From positions 186,001-250,000 of the forward strand of contig NZ_JAMJFL010000004.1 of the NCBI RefSeq assembly GCF_023544665.1: a stretch of DNA of 64,000 bases, read 5' to 3'. The notes beneath the pieces were generated by a model. It was not told the DNA's origin. It worked only from the letters and a program-made list of their open reading frames with translations, and made no database searches. Within the stretch, counting starts at the first letter, position 1; each line of letters starts with the position of its first letter. The DNA is from Streptomyces sp. YS415. GTDB taxonomy: Bacteria; Actinomycetota; Actinomycetes; Streptomycetales; Streptomycetaceae. Positions 34,106 through 42,909 of this stretch are shown in pieces. A program made the translations under genes and the position numbers.

Positions 34106-35077
34106 ATGCACACGGTGGCGATCCTGGCTCTCGACGACGTGGTGCCGTTCGACATGGCGGCGCCCATGCAGGTCTTCGACTGGACGCGGCTGCCGGACGG
34201 CCGCCCCGCCTACCGCGTCCGCCTGTGCGCCGAGACCCCGGAGGTGCGCGCCGACTGCGGCTTCAGCCTCCGGGTGGACCGGGGCCTGGAGGCCCTGGCG
34301 GACGCGGACACCGTCATCGTGCCGGGCCGCGCCGAAGGGGCCCCCGCGCCCTCCGACCGGGTCGTGGCCGCGCTGCGCCGGGCGGCCGAGGCGGGCACCC
34401 GCATCGCGTCGGTCTGCGTGGGCGCGTTCGTGCTGGCGGAGGCCGGGCTGCTGGACGGGTTGCGCGCCACCACCCACTGGGTGGCCGCCGACCTGCTGGC
34501 CACAAGCTATCCGCGGGTACAGGTCGAGCCGGACGTGCTGTACGTCGACAACGGCCAGATCCTCACCTCGGCCGGGGCCGCCGCCGCCCTGGACATGTGC
34601 CTGCACATGATCCGCCGCGATTTCGGCTCGGCCGTCGCCGCCGACGCGGCCCGGATGTCCGTGATGCCGCTCGAACGGGAGGGCGGGCAGGCCCAGTTCA
34701 TCGTGCACCAGCACCCGCCCGTCCCCCGGGGTTCGGCCCTGGAACCGCTGCTGGAATGGATCGAGGACCATCTGTCCGAGGAGATCACCCTGGCGGCGAT
34801 GGCGTCCCGCTCGCGGATGAGCGAGCGCACCTTCAGCCGCCGCTTCCGCGAGCAGACCGGCACCACACCCCTGCAGTGGCTGCTCCGGGCCCGGGTGCGG
34901 CGGGCCCAGTACCTGCTCGAGAACAGCGACCACTCCGTCGAACGCATCGCACAGCAGGCCGGTTTCGGCTCGCCCACGGCGTTCCGGGAGCGTTTCCGCA
35001 AGGTCGTCGGCACCACCCCGTACGCCTATCGCGCCGCCTTTCACACCAGGACGACCCGTGCGGGGGCGGGTACCTGA
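34106..35077 (+). CDS. GlxA-type transcriptional regulator (DJ-1/PfpI plus AraC domains)
   Basis: The 323-aa protein has an N-terminal DJ-1/PfpI fold (VAILALDDVVPFDMAAPMQV; nucleophile-elbow region RIASVCVGAFVLAEAGLLDG) and a C-terminal AraC domain with two helix-turn-helices (EEITLAAMASRSRMSERTFS and SVERIAQQAGFGSPTAFRER). The domain order and length match GlxA/ArgR-type amide-hydrolase-like regulators. ATG 34106 is chosen over GTG 34097. The target genes are not evident; the small membrane gene downstream is 100 bases away. Confidence 0.93.
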   Translation: MHTVAILALDDVVPFDMAAPMQVFDWTRLPDGRPAYRVRLCAETPEVRADCGFSLRVDRGLEALADADTVIVPGRAEGAPAPSDRVVAALRRAAEAGTRIASVCVGAFVLAEAGLLDGLRATTHWVAADLLATSYPRVQVEPDVLYVDNGQILTSAGAAAALDMCLHMIRRDFGSAVAADAARMSVMPLEREGGQAQFIVHQHPPVPRGSALEPLLEWIEDHLSEEITLAAMASRSRMSERTFSRRFREQTGTTPLQWLLRARVRRAQYLLENSDHSVERIAQQAGFGSPTAFRERFRKVVGTTPYAYRAAFHTRTTRAGAGT

Positions 35078-35177
35078 CGTCAGTTCGAGGGGGCCAGGCG
35101 GGAAATCACCCGAGTCCCCGGGCGCCGCTCGCCGTTGGACAAGGGGCATCCCCCTTCACCTCGGACGGTGTACGCGC

Positions 35178-35540
35178 ATGAACTGCACAAGCCGGCTCCT
35201 CGCCGCCCTCTACGTCGCCACCAGCTCCGGCCTCGCCTGGACCGCGGTCCTCGAATACCAGTACGGGCCGATGTGGGCCGCGTGCCTGTTCGCGGCCGCA
35301 AGCATCGTCCCGGTCATCGGTGTGGTGCGCGAGAGCGTGATCGGCGACCAGCACCGGGCCCTGGCCCAGTGGGCCCGGCGGGCGGTGTCCGACCCGTTCA
35401 CCGGGCCGGACGCGGACGCCGCCGAGCACATCGTGCGCGCCGAGCTCGAGGGCGCCTGCTGCGAGCGCTGGTGGACCAGTCTCGGCAGCGACCACGACCA
35501 GGCCTGCCCGCACCGCGTCCCCCGCAGCAGCGCGGCCTGA
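35178..35540 (+). CDS. Hypothetical membrane protein with Cys-rich tail
   Basis: The 120-aa protein has two predicted membrane helices (LLAALYVATSSGLAWTAVLE and MWAACLFAAASIVPVIGVV). A soluble, mainly helical tail follows with TGPDADAAEHIVRAELEGAC and the cluster CCERWWTSLGSDHDQACPH. The Cys and His residues (CC, C, H) might bind a metal, but no family is recognised. It converges with the ABC exporter across a bidirectional terminator. Confidence 0.7.
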   Translation: MNCTSRLLAALYVATSSGLAWTAVLEYQYGPMWAACLFAAASIVPVIGVVRESVIGDQHRALAQWARRAVSDPFTGPDADAAEHIVRAELEGACCERWWTSLGSDHDQACPHRVPRSSAA

Positions 35541-35555
35541 CTCCCGTTCTGACTC

Positions 35556-35579
35556 CCGTTTCCGCCCGGGCGGAAACGG
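35556..35579. terminator. Bidirectional terminator palindrome
   Basis: A perfect 24-base palindrome, CCGTTTCCGCCC followed by its complement, lies between the stops of two convergent genes (35540 and 35584). Flanking A/T bases in the arms (TTT/AAA) help give it bidirectional function. Confidence 0.82.
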
Positions 35580-35583
35580 TCCC

Positions 35584-37356
35584 TCAGGCCACCTGCCCGC
35601 TGTGCAGCGCCGCGTAGGCGCCGCCCCGGTGCAGCAGCTCCTCGTGCGTGCCGACCTCCTCGATGCGTCCGTCGGCCATGACCACGATGCGGTCGGCGCC
35701 GCGCACGGTGGACAGCCGGTGTGCCACCACGAAGGTGGTACGACCGCGCATCAGCCGGGCGAGCGCCTGCTGCACCAGGGTCTCCGAGCGGGTGTCCAGC
35801 GCGGAGGTCGCCTCGTCCAGGATCAGCACCCTGGGGTCCCGGATCAGGGCGCGGGCGATGGCCAGCCGCTGCCGCTGGCCGCCGGAGAGCCGGGCCCCCC
35901 GCTCCCCCACCAAGGTGTCCAGGCCTTGCGGAAGACGGTCGACGAACTCCAGCGCATTGGCGTCCCGCAGGGCCTCGCGCACGGTCTCCTCGTCGGCGTC
36001 GTCCATGCCGTAGGCGACGTTCTCGCGGACCGTGCCGTCGAACAGGATCGACTCCTGCGGCACGACCGACACGAAGCGCCGGTAGGTGCGCAGGTCCAGG
36101 GTGTTCATGTCGGTACCGTCGAGGAGGATGCGGCCGGTGGTCGGGCGGATGAAGCCGATGACCAGGTTGAGCACGGTCGACTTGCCCGCGCCGGACGCGC
36201 CGACCAGGGCGACGGTCTCGCCCGGCGCGACCGAGAGCGTCACGTCGCGGACCGCGGCCCGGCCGCCGTCGTCGTCGTAGGCGAGGCCGACCTGTTCGAA
36301 GGCGACGGCCCCACGCAGGCCGGTGACTTCCCTCTTGCCCTCGTTGTCCTCCAGCTCGGGTGCCTGGAGCACCTCGCCGACGGAGCGGACGGATTCGAGG
36401 CCCTTGGTGATGACGGGGGCGAGACCGGCGAGCGTGGTCACAGAGCCGGTGAGGGTGGTCAGGAACGCGCTGAGCATGACGACGTCGCCGGGGGTGACGC
36501 CCCAGACGCCGTAGTACGAGACCAGGGCCGCGCCGGCCAGGACCAGCACGCCGACCACGTTGAGGACCACCCAGGACAGCGAGCCGAACCGGCCGTTGAC
36601 CAGGTCCAGCCGCATCCCGGAGGTGAGCAGGCGGTGCAGGGTGCCGTCCATGCGGCGCAGCGCCTTGCCCTCCAGGCCGTGGGCACGGGTGACGGGGATG
36701 AGCCGGGTCATCTCGGTCACGCGCGAGGAGAGCGTCTCGACCTCGTGGCGGAAGTGCTCGTTGTGGGTGCGCAGCCGGGCCCTCAGGCGGGCGACGACGA
36801 GTGCGGCGGCGGGCACGACGATCAGGAAGACGGGCAGGAACTCGGGGGTGCGTACGGCGATGATGACGAGTCCGCCGATCAGCACGGTGGTCGCCCCGAG
36901 TCCCATCTCGGCGGTCTGCTGGACCATCTGCTCGACCGTCTCCACGTCACGGACGACTTTGGCCTGGAGCACGCCCGCGCTGACCCGGGAGTGGTAGCCG
37001 ATGGACAACTGCTGCATCCGCGTGCACAGCGCGGAGCGCAGGGCGGTGCCCATGCGGCGGACGCTGCCGTAGAGCAGGCGGACGTAGAGCAGGTGCAGGG
37101 GGTAGTTGACCAGCAGGATGAACATGATCAGACCGGTGCTCAGCCAGAGGCGGCGGACCGGGTGGTGCTCGACGACCGTGTCGATGATCTCCGCGGTGAC
37201 CAGCGGCAGCAGCCAGATGGGGCTGTGCTTGACGGTGAACACGCCGACCGCCGCGGCGAGTCGGCGGCAGTCGGCGCGGAGCAGGTAGGCGAGGGTGCGG
37301 ACGGGGTGTTCGCCCCGGTAGCGGTGGTCGAGCGGTTTTTCCAGCGGCGAGGCCAC
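35584..37356 (-). CDS. ABC exporter (fused permease-ATPase)
   Basis: The 590-aa protein is a half-size type IV ABC exporter. It has a six-helix membrane domain (residues about 35-320; WLLPLVTAEIIDTVVEHHPV, LWLSTGLIMFILLVNYPLHL) and an ATPase domain with Walker A GASGAGKST, Q-loop VPQESILFDG, signature LSGGQRQR, Walker B VLILDEATSALD and switch His in VVAHRLS. It would act as a homodimer exporting a lipid, drug or peptide. It is monocistronic and divergent from the DUF2235 gene, so nothing in the context defines the substrate. The RiPP cassette is 2.4 kb away with unrelated genes between. Confidence 0.94.
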   Translation of the reverse strand: MASPLEKPLDHRYRGEHPVRTLAYLLRADCRRLAAAVGVFTVKHSPIWLLPLVTAEIIDTVVEHHPVRRLWLSTGLIMFILLVNYPLHLLYVRLLYGSVRRMGTALRSALCTRMQQLSIGYHSRVSAGVLQAKVVRDVETVEQMVQQTAEMGLGATTVLIGGLVIIAVRTPEFLPVFLIVVPAAALVVARLRARLRTHNEHFRHEVETLSSRVTEMTRLIPVTRAHGLEGKALRRMDGTLHRLLTSGMRLDLVNGRFGSLSWVVLNVVGVLVLAGAALVSYYGVWGVTPGDVVMLSAFLTTLTGSVTTLAGLAPVITKGLESVRSVGEVLQAPELEDNEGKREVTGLRGAVAFEQVGLAYDDDGGRAAVRDVTLSVAPGETVALVGASGAGKSTVLNLVIGFIRPTTGRILLDGTDMNTLDLRTYRRFVSVVPQESILFDGTVRENVAYGMDDADEETVREALRDANALEFVDRLPQGLDTLVGERGARLSGGQRQRLAIARALIRDPRVLILDEATSALDTRSETLVQQALARLMRGRTTFVVAHRLSTVRGADRIVVMADGRIEEVGTHEELLHRGGAYAALHSGQVA

Positions 37357-37550
37357 GGGCGGTGTTCCTTCCCAGGGTGCGGGATGATCGTCTGCGCAAG
37401 CGCTTTCTCCCCATCCTCCGGACGGTCGACGCCTGGCAGGCCCGGTTCGTCGCGGTGAGCGGGAGCGTCCGTCGCATGGCGTGGGCTTCCGACCGGTGCC
37501 AGCATGGAAGGGGCGCTGTGCGCTCCTCCACTCCTCGGGCAGGAGGGATC

Positions 37551-38750
37551 ATGACCAAGCGTCTGGTCGTCTGCTGCGACGGCACCTGGAACTTCGCCGA
37601 CCAGCCCAGCAAGACCAATGTCGCCAAGGTCGCCCTGTCCGTGCGGCCGGGCATCGCCGCCGGCAAGGAACAGCGCGTCTACTACCACAGCGGCGTGGGC
37701 ACCCACCGCCGCGAGCGGCTGCGCGGCGGGGCGTTCGGGGTCGGGCTGTCCCGGAACGTCGTGCACGCCTACCGCTTCCTGGTCGAGACGTACGAGCCCG
37801 GTGACCAGTTGTTCCTCTTCGGCTTCAGCCGGGGCGCGTTCACCGCCCGGAGCCTGGCGGGGCTGATTCACAACAGCGGCATCCTGCGACCGGAGTACGC
37901 CGACCGGATCCCACTGGCCTGGGCGCTGTACCGGGACCGGATCGAGCAACCCAACGGCGCCGCCGCCACGTTGTTCCGGCGCTCCTACACGCGCGAGACG
38001 AAGATCCGCTTCATCGGGGTGTGGGACACCGTGGGCGCCCTGGGCATCCCCGTGCCGAGCGCGCCGTGGCTCCGGCCGTTCGGTCAACGCTTCAACCGGC
38101 GCTGGGCATTCCACAACACCGATCTCGGCCTCGGGGTCAAGGCCGCCTTCCACGCGCTGGCCGTGGACGAGCAGCGTTCGGCGTTCCGGCCGACGCTGTG
38201 GCACCAGCAGCCGGGCGCCGACCGGCAGGGCCAGGAGCTGAAGCAGGTGTGGTTCTCCGGGGTGCACTGCGATGCCGGTGGCGGCTACAAGGAGACGGGC
38301 CTGTCCGACATCGCCCTGCTGTGGATGGTCGATCAGGCCCGCCGCTACGGCCTGCAGTTCGCCCCCGACGCCCTCAGTGCGGCCGGACCCAAGGTGATGC
38401 GGCCCGAGGAGAGCACCGACTTCCGGGTACGGCCGGACAGCGCGGGCCGGTTGCACGACTCACGCACGGGCCTGTACCGCCTGTCCCGGCCCCTGCACCG
38501 GCCGATCGGTCAGGCGGTGAACGACAAGGGCGAACCCGACGGCAACGAGTTCCTGGCCGTACCGGCCAAGGAGCGCTACGACCGGGACCCGGGCTACCGG
38601 CCTCCGCAGCTGGAGGCGTACCTCGCCGCGCAGGAGCGGGTGCGGCTGGAGCCGGTGCTGCTGCCCGGCCTGGCGGCGGGCCTGCCGCCCATGCCACCCG
38701 GGCCGGCGCCCCTCAAGGCCGAGGGCGAGGGCCTCCCCCGGACCCCGTGA
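37551..38750 (+). CDS. DUF2235 phospholipase-like alpha/beta hydrolase
   Basis: The 399-aa protein opens with KRLVVCCDGTWNFADQPSKT, the start of the T6SS Tle1-like/DUF2235 hydrolase domain. It carries FGFSRGAFTARSLAGLI with the nucleophile Ser, FIGVWDTVGALGIP with a catalytic Asp, FHALAVDEQRSAFRPTLW and WFSGVHCDAGGGY. No signal peptide or secretion tag is seen. AGGAGGGATC precedes the ATG at 37551. Bacterial relatives include phospholipase effectors, but isolated actinobacterial members are likely housekeeping or stress hydrolases. A terminator follows. Confidence 0.92.
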   Translation: MTKRLVVCCDGTWNFADQPSKTNVAKVALSVRPGIAAGKEQRVYYHSGVGTHRRERLRGGAFGVGLSRNVVHAYRFLVETYEPGDQLFLFGFSRGAFTARSLAGLIHNSGILRPEYADRIPLAWALYRDRIEQPNGAAATLFRRSYTRETKIRFIGVWDTVGALGIPVPSAPWLRPFGQRFNRRWAFHNTDLGLGVKAAFHALAVDEQRSAFRPTLWHQQPGADRQGQELKQVWFSGVHCDAGGGYKETGLSDIALLWMVDQARRYGLQFAPDALSAAGPKVMRPEESTDFRVRPDSAGRLHDSRTGLYRLSRPLHRPIGQAVNDKGEPDGNEFLAVPAKERYDRDPGYRPPQLEAYLAAQERVRLEPVLLPGLAAGLPPMPPGPAPLKAEGEGLPRTP

Positions 38751-38764
38751 CCCGCCACGCACCG

Positions 38765-38797
38765 CGGCCCGCGGTGCCGGTGCTGCACCGCGGGCCG
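38765..38797. terminator. Terminator between DUF2235 gene and liv operon
   Basis: CGGCCCGCGGTGC (38765-38777) and GCACCGCGGGCCG (38785-38797) form a perfect 13-bp stem with a 7-base loop, between convergent stops at 38750 and 38816. It may serve both directions. Confidence 0.88.
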
Positions 38798-38815
38798 AGG
38801 CGTGCTGATCGAGGG

Positions 38816-40087
38816 TCAGGAACCCTTCGAGGACAGGTACTCCTCCACTCCGGGCGCCTCCTGCGCCTCCTCGACGATCACCATGGCGCCGACCGCCTTG
38901 GCGTCGGGCTTGAGCACGTAGGTGGAACGGCTCGCGGGCTGGTTCACGTCGGAGAAGTCCTGCGCGGTGCCGAGGCCGGCGTCGGCGTTCTTCTGCGCAC
39001 GGTGAGCCGCGACCACGTCCGCCCGGGCGAGGCTGCCGCCCTCACAGGCCTTCTTCAGGTCCATGCCCATCAGCTGCGCGGCGTTGTAGCCGGAGAGCAC
39101 ACCGGAGTCGACGAGCTCACCCGGGTACTTCTTCTGGTACGAGGCGACCATCTTCTTCACGCCGGGGATGTCCGCGCTGACGGCCGGGGCCGCGCTCACC
39201 ACGTTCAGCATGGCCTCCAGGGCGGCCGCGGCGGGCGTCTTCATCAGCTGCGGGGCGTAGCCCGGGGCGCTGCTGACGACGGGGACCTTCAGCCCGCGGG
39301 AGGCGGCGACGCCGACCAGCGAGGCGGTCTGGGCCGGTCCGGCGCTGATCAGGATCGCCTTGACGCCTTCCTTGTTCAGCGCCGAGACCTGCGCGGACAG
39401 GTCCGTGTCGGTGGCCTTGATCTTCTGGCCCACGACCTTCAACCCGGCCTTCTTCGCGGCCCATTCCGAGCCTTCCAGGGCGTTCGCGCCGTAGTCGCCC
39501 TCGAAGTAGACGTGACCGATGGTGTCGCCCTTGGCCAGGCCCTTGGTGCGGGTGAGGAAGTCGACGGCGGCGATCATGTCGACGTCGTACGTGGTGCCCA
39601 GCACCTGCACGGAGTCCTTGCCGAGCAAGGAGGCCGCCCAGGCCTGCGGGAAGGTGAGCACCTCGTCCTGCTCGATGTCGTCGATCAGGGCCGAGACCAC
39701 CGGGGATCCGATGACCTGGGGCATGGCCACCACGTCCGGGGCGATGTCGGCGTAGGCGGTGACCGCCTTCTGCACGTCGTAGCCGTGGTCCTTGACGACG
39801 ATCTCGACCTTGCGGCCGCAGATGCCGCCCTTGGCGTTGGTCTCGTCGGCCCACATCTGCTGGGCCTGCACGATGCTCTTGCCGAGGGTGGCGTACGGGC
39901 CGGTCAGGTCGGTCAGCGCGCCCAGCTTGATGCTCTTGTCGGTGACGCCGGGCCCGGCCTTGACGCCGTCGGCGCCGTCCGCGGCGGTGTCGCCGTCCCC
40001 CTTGGAGCTACAGCCGGTGCCCGCGAGGAGCAGGGCCGTCGCGGCGGCGGCCAGAACCGTCCTGGTGCGGTGCTTGGGGTGATTCAC
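38816..40087 (-). CDS. Branched-chain amino-acid-type ABC transporter binding lipoprotein
   Basis: The 423-aa protein has a lipoprotein signal ([19 protein letters not shown], Cys near residue 26) and a Peripla_BP_6 domain (SIKLGALTDLTGPYATLGKS, then NAKGGICGRKVEIVVKDHGY). It is the ligand-capture part of the LivFGHM transporter. GTG 40087 overlaps the livM stop as GTGA, with AGGAG upstream inside livM, so its translation is coupled. Being last in the operon is unusual, since binding proteins are normally first and made in excess. The ligand could be a branched-chain amino acid, amide or urea-like compound. Confidence 0.93.
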   Translation of the reverse strand: MNHPKHRTRTVLAAAATALLLAGTGCSSKGDGDTAADGADGVKAGPGVTDKSIKLGALTDLTGPYATLGKSIVQAQQMWADETNAKGGICGRKVEIVVKDHGYDVQKAVTAYADIAPDVVAMPQVIGSPVVSALIDDIEQDEVLTFPQAWAASLLGKDSVQVLGTTYDVDMIAAVDFLTRTKGLAKGDTIGHVYFEGDYGANALEGSEWAAKKAGLKVVGQKIKATDTDLSAQVSALNKEGVKAILISAGPAQTASLVGVAASRGLKVPVVSSAPGYAPQLMKTPAAAALEAMLNVVSAAPAVSADIPGVKKMVASYQKKYPGELVDSGVLSGYNAAQLMGMDLKKACEGGSLARADVVAAHRAQKNADAGLGTAQDFSDVNQPASRSTYVLKPDAKAVGAMVIVEEAQEAPGVEEYLSSKGS

Positions 40088-41214
40088 GGTGTCGGCTCCT
40101 TGGCTCGTACAGCTGAGGCGGTTGAAGGGGTCTCGGTCGCGGGGTCCGCGTCCTTGGGTGCGGCCCGTCGGCGCTGGATCCGGGCGCGGGTGCGCCGGAC
40201 CAGGCCGTGCAGGCCGTCGGGGGCGAAGAGCAGGATCACGACGATCGCCGCTCCGTAGAGGTAGCGGGCCGCCTCGGTGGGGCCGACCGCTCCGTCGGTG
40301 GTGCCGGGGGCCGCCACGAGGGGCAACTGGTCGGCGTAGCGGGTCATCAGCAGGGGCAGCGCGGTGACGAAGACGGCGCCCGCGGTGGCTCCGGCCACCG
40401 AGCCGAGACCGCCGATGACGATCATCGCGAGGTAGTCGACCGACAGGGCCAGGGAGAAGTAGTCCGGTACCACGCGGCGGAAGGCGAGGGCGAGCATCAC
40501 CCCGGCCAGGCCCGCGTACATGGAGGAGACCACGAAGGCCGCCGAGCGGTAGCGGGCGACGTTCACGCCCATCACCGCGGCCGCGGTCTCGCTGTCGCGC
40601 AGCGCCACCAGGGCCCGGCCCGGCCGCCCGAGGCGCAGGCCGCGGGCGGTGAACCAGGTGAGCGTGAACAGCGCGAGCCCCAGGTACCACAGCCGTTCCT
40701 CGGCGCCGAACGGCACCCCCATCACCGTCAGGTCGGGGTCGGAGCCGGTGAAGGAGAAGCCGCCGACCTCCAGCGGCGGCACCGAGCTGCCGTTGAAGCC
40801 GCCGGTGACGGAGTCCGCGGTGAGCAGCACATGGTGGCCGAGGAAGACCAGGGCGAGGGTGGCCACGCCCAGGTAGATGCCGCGCACCCGGCCCGCCACG
40901 GGGCTGAACAGGCCGCCCGCGGCGCCGGCGAGCAGTACCGCGAGGACGACGGCGACGGCGGGCGGCAGTCCGGGGCCGGGCTCGCCGGCCAGCCAGACGT
41001 AGCCGTAGGCGCCGACGGCGAGGAAGAAGGCGTGGCCCAGGGAGAGCTGGCCCGCGGTACCGGCCAGCAGGCCGAGGCCCACGGCGCCGACGGCGGCGGC
41101 CATCGAGAACAGGCCGATGCGCAGCCAGAAGGCGTCCAGGTAGAAGGGCAGCACGCACAGCAGGACGACCAGCAGGACGGTCCAGACGCGGTAGCGGCGC
41201 AGCAGCTCAGACAC
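40084..41214 (-). CDS. livM: Branched-chain amino-acid ABC permease (LivM type)
   Basis: The 376-aa permease has about nine or ten membrane helices, and the LivM signature is seen in LLAGTAGQLSLGHAFFLAVG and YLAMIVIGGLGSVAGATAGA. The C-terminal 40 residues are a soluble basic tail (RRTRARIQRRRAAPKDADPA) not usual in the family. It starts with GTG 41214, overlapping the livH end by 8 bases, and its stop overlaps the binding-protein start. It forms a heterodimeric channel with LivH. Confidence 0.92.
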   Translation of the reverse strand: MSELLRRYRVWTVLLVVLLCVLPFYLDAFWLRIGLFSMAAAVGAVGLGLLAGTAGQLSLGHAFFLAVGAYGYVWLAGEPGPGLPPAVAVVLAVLLAGAAGGLFSPVAGRVRGIYLGVATLALVFLGHHVLLTADSVTGGFNGSSVPPLEVGGFSFTGSDPDLTVMGVPFGAEERLWYLGLALFTLTWFTARGLRLGRPGRALVALRDSETAAAVMGVNVARYRSAAFVVSSMYAGLAGVMLALAFRRVVPDYFSLALSVDYLAMIVIGGLGSVAGATAGAVFVTALPLLMTRYADQLPLVAAPGTTDGAVGPTEAARYLYGAAIVVILLFAPDGLHGLVRRTRARIQRRRAAPKDADPATETPSTASAVRAKEPTP

Positions 41215-42103
41215 GGGCCGCTCCCTTCGCGCCGAACAGCCCGTTGGGCCGCACCAGGAGGACGAGGATCATCACGGCGTACGGCGCGACATCGCCGAAC
41301 CCTTCGCCGAGGACGTGCAGATCTGACTGGTAACCGGCGACCAGGGCCTCGGTCAGGCCGATCAGCATGCTGCCGGCGAGGGCGCCGGGCGGGGAGGCCA
41401 TACCGCCGAGGATGGCGGCCGGGAAGGCCTTCAGGGCGATCTGCCCGGTCGTACGCTCCAGGCCGGGGGCCGGGAACGCGGCGAGGAACACCGCGGCCAG
41501 CGCGGCGAGGGCGCCCGCCAGGCACCAGGCGAGAGTACGCATCCGCACCAGGCGTACGCCCATCAGCGCCGCCGCTTCCATGTCCTCCGCCGAAGCCCGC
41601 AGCGCCAGGCCCCAGTTGGTGTACCGGAAGAGCGCGAAGACGCCGCCGATGACGACGCTGGAGACCACGATCGCGGCGAGCCGGCTGTCGGCCACCGTGA
41701 TGGGGCCGAGGCCGCTGATCGAATCGCCCCAGGGGTCGCCGAGGGAGAGCAGGTCGCCGCCGATGCGGCGGGACAGGTCGGTCAGGATGACGATGTCGAC
41801 GCCGATGGTGACGATCGTCTGCACGCTGGCGGAGTGCGCGTCCTGCCCGCCGACCTGGAGCAGGAACCGGTCCATGAGCCCGGCCACGCCCGCCGTGACC
41901 AGCACGGCCACCGCGAGGGCGCCGGCGAAGCCGAGGTCGTCGTGGAGTACGGCGGTGAGGTAGCCGCCGAGCAGAAGGAGGGAGCCGTGGGCGAAGTTGA
42001 TGACGCCGGAGGCCTTGAAGATGATGACGAAGCCGAGGGCGACCAGGGCGTAGACGGAGCCCAGGGCGAGGCCGTTGAGGACGTTGTCCAGGAAGCCGGT
42101 CAT
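41207..42103 (-). CDS. livH: Branched-chain amino-acid ABC permease (LivH type)
   Basis: The 298-aa permease has the LivH start NVLNGLALGSVYALVALGFV, the GVINFAHGSLLLLGGYLTAV motif, and ALAAVFLAAFPAPGLERTTG in the middle with the cytoplasmic coupling-helix region before it (MGVRLVRMRTLAWCLAGAL). Eight or so membrane segments are visible. It overlaps livG by 4 bases (ATGA) and livM by 8, consistent with a tightly coupled operon. Confidence 0.93.
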   Translation of the reverse strand: MTGFLDNVLNGLALGSVYALVALGFVIIFKASGVINFAHGSLLLLGGYLTAVLHDDLGFAGALAVAVLVTAGVAGLMDRFLLQVGGQDAHSASVQTIVTIGVDIVILTDLSRRIGGDLLSLGDPWGDSISGLGPITVADSRLAAIVVSSVVIGGVFALFRYTNWGLALRASAEDMEAAALMGVRLVRMRTLAWCLAGALAALAAVFLAAFPAPGLERTTGQIALKAFPAAILGGMASPPGALAGSMLIGLTEALVAGYQSDLHVLGEGFGDVAPYAVMILVLLVRPNGLFGAKGAARV

Positions 42104-42909
42104 GCCGCGTCCTCCCCGGTGGCCTCGGTGGCCTCGGTGCCGAGGTAGGCGCGCAGTACCTCGGGGTCACGGCGGACCTCGTCGGGGGTGCCGTGGGCGA
42201 TGACCCGGCCGAAGTCGAGGACGGTGACCTCGTCGGCGAGCCGCATCACCATCCCCATGTCGTGCTCCACGAGCACCACGGACAGGCCGAGTTCGGCGCG
42301 CACGGCGCGGATCGTCTCGGCGGTACGGGCCCGTTCGGCGGCGTTCATGCCGGCCACGGGCTCGTCGAGCAGTAGCACACTGGGCTCCAGACAGAGGGCG
42401 CGGGCGAACTCCACGCGTTTGCGGTCGCCGTAGGACAGCAGTGCGACCGGGGAGTCGAAATGCGGTCCCAGACCGGTGAGTTCGGCGATCTCACGGGCTT
42501 TGGCCAGGTGTTCGCGTTGTTCGCGTACGGCACTGGGCAGGCGCAGGGCACTGGCGGTGAAGCCCGCGCGGGACAGGATGTGCCGGCCGAGCATCAGGTT
42601 GTCGGCGACGGTTCCTTCGGTGGTGACGATGTTCTGGAAGGTGCGGGCCACGCCCAGGGCGGCGATGCGGTGCGGGGCGAGGCGGGTCAGGTCGGTGTCG
42701 CCGAGGCTGACCGTGCCGGATGCGGGGCGGTACAGGCCCGACAGCACGTTGAAGCAGGTGGACTTGCCGGCGCCGTTGGGCCCGATGATGGCGTGCACGG
42801 TTCCCGGGGTGACCGTGAAGGACACGTCGTCCAGGGCGGTGAGTCCGGCGAACCGGACGGTGACGTCCCGTACGGCGAGCACGGGCGGTGCGGTGGTGCG
42901 GTCGTTCAC
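42100..42909 (-). CDS. livG: Branched-chain amino-acid ABC transporter ATPase (LivG type)
   Basis: The 269-aa ATPase has Walker A GPNGAGKST, the LivG-specific VARTFQNIVTTEGTVADNLM, the signature region ALLSYGDRKRVEFARAL (LSYGD in place of LSGGQ, usual for LivG) and Walker B VLLLDEPVAGMN. The C-terminal end carries PDEVRRDPEVLRAYLGTEA, typical of this subfamily. It overlaps the livF end and the livH start by 4 bases each. Confidence 0.95.
   Translation of the reverse strand: MNDRTTAPPVLAVRDVTVRFAGLTALDDVSFTVTPGTVHAIIGPNGAGKSTCFNVLSGLYRPASGTVSLGDTDLTRLAPHRIAALGVARTFQNIVTTEGTVADNLMLGRHILSRAGFTASALRLPSAVREQREHLAKAREIAELTGLGPHFDSPVALLSYGDRKRVEFARALCLEPSVLLLDEPVAGMNAAERARTAETIRAVRAELGLSVVLVEHDMGMVMRLADEVTVLDFGRVIAHGTPDEVRRDPEVLRAYLGTEATEATGEDAA

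Noticed and set aside
35584..37356. ABC exporter as the transport gene of the tgmAB RiPP
   Set aside because: It lies 2.4 kb away beyond three unrelated genes and is transcribed in the opposite direction; it also lacks a peptidase domain.
37395..37412. AAGCGCTT-centred motif between the ABC exporter and DUF2235 genes as a LacI operator
   Set aside because: Only an 8-bp palindrome survives and the flanks are asymmetric; it is too weak to call.
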